A stretch of DNA of 64,000 nucleotides from Augochlora pura. Taxonomy: Eukaryota; Arthropoda; Insecta; Hymenoptera; Halictidae. The notes below the pieces were generated by a model. It made no database searches. It worked only from the letters and a program-made list of their open reading frames with translations, and was not told where the DNA came from. The position numbers were made by a program, and so were the translations under genes. Position 1 is the stretch's first letter. Each line of letters opens with the position of its first letter. Shown piece by piece: positions 58,501-64,000 of the stretch. Location of the stretch: positions 35,949,214 to 36,013,213 of the forward strand of contig NC_135778.1 of assembly GCF_028453695.1 (NCBI RefSeq), read 5' to 3'.

Positions 58501-59267
58501 GCGAAGTCTGATCAAAGTTCAATGGCAATTCAGTTCGACCGCGACTTCCTTTATAATCAACGATCACGTGCAATATTTCCGCCAGCAATCACACCTCACA
58601 GGTACGCAACGAAAGGCCGTACAGGAAGCAAAAAGTGACCAAAGCTGAATAACATTTTCCGAGAGAGCGTAATGCAGCGGCCGGCTGCAAATAAAACGAA
58701 AATATATGAACGTTTCCTTTATCTTTCACTCGGCCGTTTCCTCGATGCGTTATCTAACAGAGGATGCGAACCATTAATATTATATCGAAGCAGTATAGAT
58801 TATCCGATATATCGTTGGTATTAAGAAGATAATTCCACCGACGTGCGCGTTGCATACACTGTGCAATACTTTAATTATTATTTAATAATATCTTAGTATT
58901 AATACTTAGTAATACTTTAGTATTAATACTTAATAATACAGTAGTATTAATACTTAATAATCCTTTAATATTAATACATAGTAATACTTAATAATACTTT
59001 AATTATTTCTTAATAATACTTTAATTATTACTTAATAATATTTATAGTATTAATACTTTGTTCTACGATCGATGGTGTTGCATTTACTATTAGTCTCAAG
59101 ATTCGACTCCGCGGTACTGCAGTCCGCTTACCTGAACAGAGAGGACTGCAGGCTGCAGATAGACGTGGATGCGCGAGTGTCGCCTAAGCATGGCAACACC
59201 TCCTTGGTAATGTACTCCTCGAGGAACTGCAGCGACCTTCCGGAAGCGGTATAGTCGCAGTAGACCA
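46246..59267 (-). CDS. Class V aminotransferase (cysteine desulfurase-like) fused to TtcA-like PP-loop tRNA thiolase, 5' incomplete
   Basis: Six minus-strand exons (59267-59132, 54125-53930, 52479-52269, 51304-50980, 50284-46942, 46572-46246) splice in frame with GT/AG sites to a stop at 46248-46246, giving 1511 residues in the window. Residues 1 to about 560 are a class V PLP enzyme: YCDYTASGR, a GQGT phosphate loop, EHHANLRPW, the cofactor Asp176 in WDYTAA, the probable Schiff-base Lys211 in GHKF, and RGGCAC with Cys352 where SufS-type desulfurases carry their catalytic Cys. Residues of about 565-1195 are a Ser-rich and acidic linker with two related helices. About 1200-1440 is a TtcA-like PP-loop domain (SGKDS at 1226-1230, CSFC at 1307-1310, IGQHLDD, FHGGELKTM, VIRP). 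The inferred role is to take sulfur from cysteine and insert it into a tRNA base. No substrate can be read from sequence, and the N terminus lies upstream of 59267. Confidence 0.88.
46573..46941 (-). other. Last intron of the fusion gene
   Basis: This 369-bp intron runs from donor GTAAGC to acceptor TTCCGCAG. I see nothing else in it. Confidence 0.8.
46942..50284 (-). CDS. Fusion gene, 3.3-kb exon: aminotransferase C-terminal domain, linker and PP-loop domain
   Basis: The acceptor CCCGTTTAG precedes 50284 and the donor GTAAGC begins at 46941. The single exon carries the small domain of the aminotransferase (RLPIFSFMVRHPRGTFLHHN, FGIQARGGCACAGRY), a linker of about 630 residues and most of the TtcA-like domain. 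The linker is Ser-rich with two acidic patches (DLDDDLNDDDGHE and SEDEEECSSDLKEEED). It contains two related helices, at residues 862-891 and 932-958. That a bacterial-type two-domain core and its linker share one intronless block is unusual beside the four small exons in front. High CpG coding DNA gives long antisense shadows here. Confidence 0.92.
50285..50979 (-). other. Intron of the fusion gene
   Basis: This 695-bp intron contains the 3' half of a family D TTAA element (about 50440-50602). No coding sequence was recognised. Confidence 0.8.
50440..50602. mobile_element. Family D element, right half
   Basis: It matches the right half of the 40390-40693 copy: TATTAAAATTTACG, AAATTTTACGC, AATCGTCGT and the end CTTAACTGGTTAA. 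The left part is missing. It lies in an intron of the fusion gene. Confidence 0.72.
50980..51304 (-). CDS. Fusion gene, Schiff-base lysine exon
   Basis: The acceptor GCTTTTCCAG precedes 51304 and the donor GTAGG begins at 50979. It reads APYVQMDMNPHLPGVGETTV, HKDAIIFAGHKFIGGVQSPG and VLVAKRSLL, then an EESGTAGVVETIRCGLAVQL segment. Lys211 in GHKF is the expected PLP lysine. The exon ends with two bases of Arg completed by the next exon. Confidence 0.9.
51389..52104. mobile_element. TTAA element, family E (716 bp), hosting a nested element
   Basis: The ends are TTAACCCTTAACGGACGA and CGTCCGCTAAGGGTTAA. The inside is AT-rich, and a second TTAA element (51509-51835) is nested in it. Confidence 0.65.
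51509..51835. mobile_element. Nested TTAA element, family F (327 bp)
   Basis: The left end TTAACCCTTTGGGACAC pairs with GCCTCAAAGAGTTAA on the right. A 15-bp perfect inverted repeat (TAAAAATGTCCCACC 51534-51548, its complement at 51571-51585) lies just inside the left end. Confidence 0.6.
52269..52479 (-). CDS. Fusion gene, cofactor-Asp exon
   Basis: The acceptor GATCACAG precedes 52479 and the donor GTAACG begins at 52268. It starts in phase 0 with IMRVSETREGFLDLNDLERS and contains GCFSAASCITGVLADDVATT, ending in SIWDYTAA. Asp176 of WDYTAA is the residue expected to hold the PLP pyridine nitrogen. Confidence 0.88.
52480..53929 (-). other. Intron of the fusion gene
   Basis: This 1450-bp AT-rich intron contains an A-rich AAAAAT-type simple repeat at about 53193-53350. 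The open frame over that repeat is low-complexity and not a gene. Confidence 0.8.
53193..53350. repeat. A-rich AAAAAT-type simple repeat
   Basis: About 150 bp of AAAAATAAAA-type units with occasional G, C or T interruptions, in an intron of the fusion gene. Confidence 0.9.
53930..54125 (-). CDS. Fusion gene, PLP-phosphate loop exon
   Basis: The acceptor TTTCCAG precedes 54125 and the donor GTAAGG begins at 53929. It encodes RHEARDIVRHAV, then AVLFTGQGTAAALRALLRHL and VVFVGPFEHHANLRPWREHG. GQGT is the PLP phosphate-binding turn. The His-His of EHH is the ring-stacking position expected in class V enzymes. The exon ends in phase 0 after GVR. Confidence 0.88.
54669..55025. mobile_element. TTAA MITE, family L (357 bp)
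   Basis: The ends TTAACACTATGCCGTCCGGC and GCGGACGGCAAGGTGTTAA are inverted repeats. GGTTATG lies beside each TTAA. An 8-bp stem (GCGACACC...GGTGTCGC) is present near 54733-54753, and a 34-bp tandem duplication lies near the right end. Confidence 0.72.
54926..54993. repeat. Perfect 34-bp tandem duplication
   Basis: CTGAATCAGTGTTGCCGGCG followed by CCAAGTGAAGAAAT occurs at 54926-54959 and again, unchanged, at 54960-54993, near the right end of the family L element. Confidence 0.92.
55051..55290. mobile_element. Family K copy 3, opposite orientation
   Basis: The left part (TTGCAGTATAATAACGAGTC, then AGACTCGTGAT) is the reverse complement of the right end of copy 1, and the right end is GTACTGCAAGGGGTTAA. 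The left TTAA has decayed. Confidence 0.55.
57019..57035. repeat. GC dinucleotide repeat (17 bp)
   Basis: Alternating GC run in an intron of the fusion gene. Confidence 0.9.
58056..58333. mobile_element. TTAA MITE, family A (278 bp)
   Basis: The ends are TTAACCCTTTGCACTCTAG and CCGAGTGCAAAGGCTTAA. A hairpin TGGCG...CGCCA at 58075-58093 occupies the same place as in the 5759 copy. It lies in an intron of the fusion gene. Confidence 0.75.
58866..59056. repeat. AT-rich tandem repeat (TTAATAC / TAATACTT type)
   Basis: Irregular repeats of TAATACTTTAGTATTAATAC and related units, ending about 75 bp downstream (gene sense) of the donor of the 59132-59267 exon. Confidence 0.85.
59132..59267 (-). 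CDS. Fusion gene, first exon visible in window (aminotransferase N-terminal strand)
   Basis: The minus-strand acceptor GTTACAG is at 59274-59268 and the donor GTAAG begins at 59131. It encodes VYCDYTASGRSLQFLEEYIT, then KEVLPCLGDTRASTS and SLQSSLF plus two bases of Arg. This is the Y-x-D-(Y/H)-T-A-S-G-R opening typical of this class V subgroup. It starts in phase 2, so at least one upstream exon encoding the N terminus is missing. I did not find it in 59268-64000. Confidence 0.85.
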
Positions 59268-60532
59268 CTGTAACAAAATAAAACCAGCATGAGAAACGAA
59301 AGACGGTTTTCACCAACTGGCCGAGTTCTCCGCATCGTGCAACGTAAAATCGACCGCCTCTTCTAATAACATCTTGCGCGTTTTATTCGTTCGCCGTCCA
59401 CCGGTTTCTACCCGCGATTTACGATATCTCGGCAGCTTTCCTCTACGTATATTAAATTGATTCTCGCGCCTGATACCGAAATATCCGCTTGGCCAACATG
59501 GCTCTCGCAGCTCGCCGTCGGAACTCTTCGTCGTTCTGTGCGCCGATCCCCCCTCATGAAAGGCCACTGTCCCGGCGAATCAAGGTTTGTTTGTTTGGAA
59601 ATGTATATAGGGTGTATCGTGACGGCGACGATCTAGTTTCTATCGAGCAGCACATGTGCCGACGTGCCGATGTAAGCGGAGAAGGTTTGTTAGTACCGCG
59701 ATCGACATTATTTTTGAAGAATTTAGATCACGATTCATTAACACGTCAAATTCCAACGAAATTCTGAAAGGTTTGACACAATTTATAATTATTCAATATA
59801 TGTGTCTAAGCGAATGAATGTACTGAATAATTAATCGTAATTTCAGTAATTGTACAAGAAAAAGTTTCAAGTCAGATCACACAAGTATCAAATATTCAAG
59901 AAACTATTTCCATCGTTATTTTATAAATCCTCAAAGTTGTTAATATGCATACGGATCGTCTATATCCTTCGTAGACTAGAAATAAATTACGAATCAAGCC
60001 GACTGCTTCCGTCGTTATCTTTCCAAGCAACATTCTTCAATTTCATTTAAAGAGGTTCAGAAACCTCTAAAGTTTTTTAATATACAACGCGTTGGAACGA
60101 TTTTTCTTTGCTCTGGATCGCAATTTTTTCTTCGTGGTATCAAGGTCACCGGTGATAGATGTATACAAAACAGGAAGTCCCGTTGGCACGGTTCATCGCG
60201 GCGCAAGAGTTTTCGCAACTAGAAAACAAGGACAGCCAGTTTCGTGTGCACTTTTTCCCCGGTCGTTTTTGTGTGCATTTTTTTCCCCATTGTTTTTGTG
60301 TCCTGAATGAAGCTCGGCGTCGAGCTAGTTCGCAGATGACGCGATACATACGTATACACCCTGTATACGTGTATACGTGCATCGTGGGCCTGGCGAGGAA
60401 GCCGCGCGCGGCCCTCTCCACCGCGGCTATTTCCAGCCCTGCGCAGCCCGGGTTTACCAGAAAATGGAAAATGTTTATTCAGGAACGTTGTACGCATTCC
60501 GCTTTCTTTCTTTGTTCCCGGGGAATGGTTCC

Positions 60533-60730
60533 TTAACCGGTTAACCGCGGCGATCTCCTTGCAAAGAGCCCATTGCAGAGCGACGGCGAAGGAAGTTATG
60601 AATTCAGCTCAGATTATTTATAATTTTCATTTGTTTGTTCAATTTCGTCTTGACTTCTAAACATTTTGAACATATTAAAATTTACGGGTATAATTTAATT
60701 TTCGCCAGGATTACAAATTAAGTAGTAATA
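60533..60730. mobile_element. Family D element, left half
   Basis: It starts TTAACCGGTTAACCGCGGCG and matches the 40390 copy through TTACGG and TTTCGCCAG-type sequence. It stops near 60730, where a family J element begins. Confidence 0.7.
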
Positions 60731-60740
60731 TAACTTTGAC

Positions 60741-60955
60741 ATAACCTCTTAGGCTGGATTTCGCGCAAATGAAGTTTTTCGTAACTAAATAACCATTTTT
60801 CTTAATATATATTTTTTCCGTATAGCTATATACAAGTATTAATAACATATATTCTGTTCTTAGTGTATTGTACATGTACACTTTCACTGTATAATATAAA
60901 GGTTCATAAGTGCTGGTAGGTAACATCCACGATGGCGCAGAGTGCAAAGGATTAA
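60741..60955. mobile_element. Family J / A-end hybrid element
   Basis: The left part (AACCTCTTAGG, then CGCGCAAATGAAGTTTTTCG and ATTTTTCTTAATATATAT) is family J. The right end (GCAGAGTGCAAAGGATTAA) is a family A terminus. Either two elements abut or the families recombined. Confidence 0.5.
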
Positions 60956-62364
60956 AAGATTCAAAGATCGACAGATATTTGGAGTAAGTAGAATCGATCA
61001 GCTGCGTTCTGTTACATGCAGCGCAATCGATATCGCGATGCATATTTAACCCCGATGATACCGTGTGTACGATGTTTGAAAAATTGCAAGGACACCAGGA
61101 AGGCGTAAACGATGGCTTGCAAAATAATACTTTGAGATGGCAAATACAGTCAGCACGGAAAGCAATCGTACACGTATTAAAAAGTTAGCAAAAAGTTATC
61201 TAATTTCCAAAGGTATACGAACATTTTCGAAGCTAGTTGTATGGATTTTCAACTAACCGGATTCGTTAATCTCGCTTATTTTTCCACAGAAAATGTGCTG
61301 CGGAATCGTACTTTTACGGTTGAAAGGAGAAAGAAATTTCCTTTGCGAGCTGCTGAATAAATTCTTTGGAGTTTTATTTTCGCGGCGTTTTCACGGCGGC
61401 GTTTCGTTTCTCTCCGAGTCGCTCGCGATTTCAAATACACCTCCAGAATCGCGAAGCACCATTCATCACGAGAGGGAAGGGTGTGGTAAACTCTTTCGAG
61501 CGTCGGTGTACACGTGCTCGTCACACGCCGACGGCGCGCTCGACGCGCAAGAGGACTCGCGGGAGAAAGAGTTCTCTTTGAGAGCGTGCCGAGTCGTGGG
61601 AGAACCGAAACGACAAAGACAGCGTTGAATGCACCTGCCCGCGAGGCACTTCTCGAAACGAATAGCCTTCGAACTGTTGCGAAACACTGCGGATTAATTC
61701 GATCGACGCGTAAAAAAACGCGGAGATTATTCGGTCTCATCGATCGCGACGGAGGAGAGTTTTAAATCGGCCATTCCGCGGGGGCAAATCGAATCGCGTT
61801 ATTGCCCGGCGAAAGCCAAGGTGGGCGAAGGATAATCACCTGCAGGTGTTACTTATGAAACGGTTCGATCTATCAACCGATCTATCAGCCGCGGGCGAAA
61901 TTATGCCCGCGACTTTCGCACCGCGATTTAAGCGTGTCAGCTGATCCAATTTACGAGTTACAGAATCAACACAAGATGGCCGCGTTTTCTGCCTGTTTCT
62001 GGAATCACAAACTTCGACAGAGTTTTCTGGAAAACGAAAATCGTTGGAGGACGTTGACCACGGACGAATCTTGTATTCAGCGTGTGCTTAGATTCCGAGA
62101 TACGCAAAGTCAAACCTGGTCGAAATGAAGACACGGACTGTATTACGTTGGCCATGGACGCGAGGATGACGAAACGCGTACTTTATTACTCAGATACGAT
62201 CGTTCATTTTTATTTTTAGTGGAACAAGATAATAAGCAACATGTAAAACTGTTAATTATAAATTCAGCGTTTGCGACATACTGATAGCGACATTTCTTCG
62301 AAAGTATTGCTGAATTTCAACCTCTGTTTTTGCAATAAGCTTCATGTAAAATTTGTCTGTCATA

Positions 62365-62582
62365 TTAACCCCTTGATTATGAGATTGATTATCGCTTATT
62401 TGTGCTCAATAATCTCCTTAACAGAACCCGATAATTTTTGTTTCTTGTATTATCTTTAATTATTTCCGTTCCTAGACTTTAATAATAGAAAAATTCAATT
62501 TGATTTCGATTTAGAAGAAATTAATAATATCAATATTTATTACAGAATTATTCTGTCTCGTTATTATAGTGCAAGGGGTTAA
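62365..62582. mobile_element. TTAA MITE, family K copy 2 (218 bp)
   Basis: It is bounded by TTAACCCCTTGATTATGAG and TTATAGTGCAAGGGGTTAA. Internal similarity to the 30187 copy is clear in the right 110 bp. Confidence 0.72.
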
Positions 62583-63204
62583 TGACAGAATATTCCACCG
62601 CGACATTTTTAAGAATGTTCTTCGACTAGTTTCGCAATTAGAAACCAATATTTGTTATTGATTGGTCTCTCTTTCCAAACACATCTGGAAGTTTAATCGA
62701 AAAAAAGAAAATGAACGAAATTGCCTCCGCGTCGCGCGACACGAGTTCGATTTATCTTTTCGATCGCCTAATTTGCATACGAGGCCCACGCGCCTGCCGG
62801 CGTATAAATATTACGACTACGGTTACGGGTCGTGTATTCGGAAGAGTGGACAGGCTCCGCCACGGCAAAAGTAATCCGCGGGCCTAGAATGTGAAAGTTC
62901 CAGGAACTGTGGCGCTTGCATAGCTCGGCGCAAAGTGAAGTAATGTACAATTTCATCGACGAGCACGGGAATCGATGAAGCACGGCGCGGTTGAAATGGG
63001 ACGCGAAGAACTGTTGCGGAGAAGCCCGTAAAAGCTGGGGTCAAATATTAGGTTGGTTTAAGAAATTAATGTCGGCTTTCGAACTATCGAACTTTGACGC
63101 ATGTTTTGGGATAACAATTCTTATATTACACTATACTTATTTATATTCAGTTATATTTATATTATATTACACTATACTTAGTAATTGAACAATCTTTTAA
63201 ATAA

Positions 63205-63295
63205 AAGGGTTTTTAATAATGTCAAAATTATTTTGGAAACGATATAACAATTTTTGTTGGCGCCTCAGCGACGCCATTCGAGTGTTAAGGGTTAA
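63205..63295. mobile_element. Family A element, right part
   Basis: Read on the minus strand from 63295 it parallels the 5759 copy over about 90 bp: the TTAACCCTT end, an ACTCGA step, a TGGCG...CGCCA hairpin (63258-63276), AAAATTGTTATAT, then GACATTATTAAA. The far end was not located. Confidence 0.7.
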
Positions 63296-64000
63296 GTGTA
63301 TTTCATTCTTATATTAATGTTCGACAAATAATGTTATCGCTGTTCAAAGTAGAGCGCCTAGTGTGTGAATACTTTTTCCGGCTAGTGTATATTCGTGGGG
63401 AAGCACAGTTACACAATGCGCGATTAACTGGAACCGAGTAATTGAATCGCCTGAAATTTCTGACCGCTGCCATACGCGTCCTGGAAATTCGCATCGGTTC
63501 GACAAAAACTTGAACGCGACGTTTCCCAGCGCGTCTATTGTTAGGAGGTCTTAAACGAGTCTCCGAGTTCCATCGACACAAAGTGGCAATTTAATCGGTC
63601 GGCGGATCGCCGGTGGCGTAACGCGTAAAGCCGCGTTTCTATCGCGTTGCGTTTCGTCGATTGGTCCGCGCTGCCTCGTTCAGGATATTTGATACCGTTT
63701 ACAAGACAGGATAACTTGAAATTGAAAATAATTAAGAGAAAATAATATTAAGTTTATACAAGAATATTTGGATTTTATACTTTCGTCCCGCATGGCAAAT
63801 TTTTTTAAAATATTGATTCATTAACACAATTAATAAAAAATAGGTAACTTTATATAATTTTATAATTATCATAAAATTATATATTAATTTTAATGACTCC
63901 TAAATTAGTCATCCATTAAAAGTATTAAATAAATAAATTATATTTAATACTGGCGGGCTTCTCTCGTCGCATCGTTTAGACCACGCGACGTAGTAAATCG

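Larger units (their letters stand above)
54126..59131 (-). other. 5.0-kb intron of the fusion gene
   Basis: It contains TTAA elements at 54669-55025, about 55051-55290 and 58056-58333. There is also a CG simple repeat (57019-57035), an AT-rich TTAATAC-type tandem repeat (about 58866-59056) and a CpG-rich block around 55.3-57.1 kb. No exon was recognised. Confidence 0.75.
59268..64000 (-). other. Upstream intron or 5' region of the fusion gene
   Basis: An N-terminal exon ending in phase 1 is expected here or beyond, but none was convincing. Contents include TTAA elements (60533-60730, 60741-60955, 62365-62582, and a right end at 63292-63295), a possible mariner-type end at about 63050, and CpG-rich DNA at about 61.3-61.9 kb. 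Confidence 0.6.

Noticed and set aside
59310..59567. Minus-strand frame just upstream of the first visible fusion-gene exon, considered as the missing N-terminal exon.
   Set aside because: It lacks the expected short segment with a PFG-type motif before VYCDYTASGR and a donor in the right phase.

Overview
The window looks like nuclear DNA of an insect, most likely a hymenopteran such as a bee or ant. That is an inference from compact exons spread over very long introns, canonical GT/AG splice sites, CpG-rich blocks alternating with AT-rich DNA, and many short TTAA-bounded inverted-repeat elements. There is no bacterial-style operon, no phage and no CRISPR array. Almost all open frames outside the exons listed here are chance frames or shadows.

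Two protein-coding genes can be supported, both running in from outside the window and converging. Gene 1 (+ strand, about 1.8-40.1 kb) is the 3' part of a calmodulin-like EF-hand gene. It has four exons (1795-1910, 28049-28139, 38937-38993, 40001-40083) separated by introns of 26.1, 10.8 and 1.0 kb. The spliced product reads in frame through one degenerate and one canonical EF-hand to an acidic tail. It most resembles, from memory, the insect calmodulin-like family represented by Drosophila CG11638.

Gene 2 (- strand, 59.3-46.2 kb) is the more unusual one. Six exons join in frame into at least 1511 codons. They encode a class V PLP-dependent aminotransferase / cysteine-desulfurase-like domain, a Ser-rich and acidic linker of about 630 residues containing a duplicated helix, a TtcA-like PP-loop tRNA-thiolase domain, and a low-complexity tail. 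A sulfur-mobilising enzyme and a sulfur-inserting enzyme thus appear to lie in one polypeptide. Its N-terminal exon(s) lie in the last 4.7 kb or beyond the window.

The rest is introns and a 6.2-kb convergent intergenic region. These are peppered with small non-autonomous transposons bounded by TTAA, which suggests piggyBac-type elements. I separate at least eight families (A, B, C, D, E/F, J, K, L). Many copies carry a small hairpin just inside the terminal repeat; its sequence changes between copies while base pairing is kept. There are also several tandem repeats, a dispersed CATAACCTT-type motif, simple repeats and a few G/C-run tracts. No tRNA, rRNA or recognised microRNA was found by eye.
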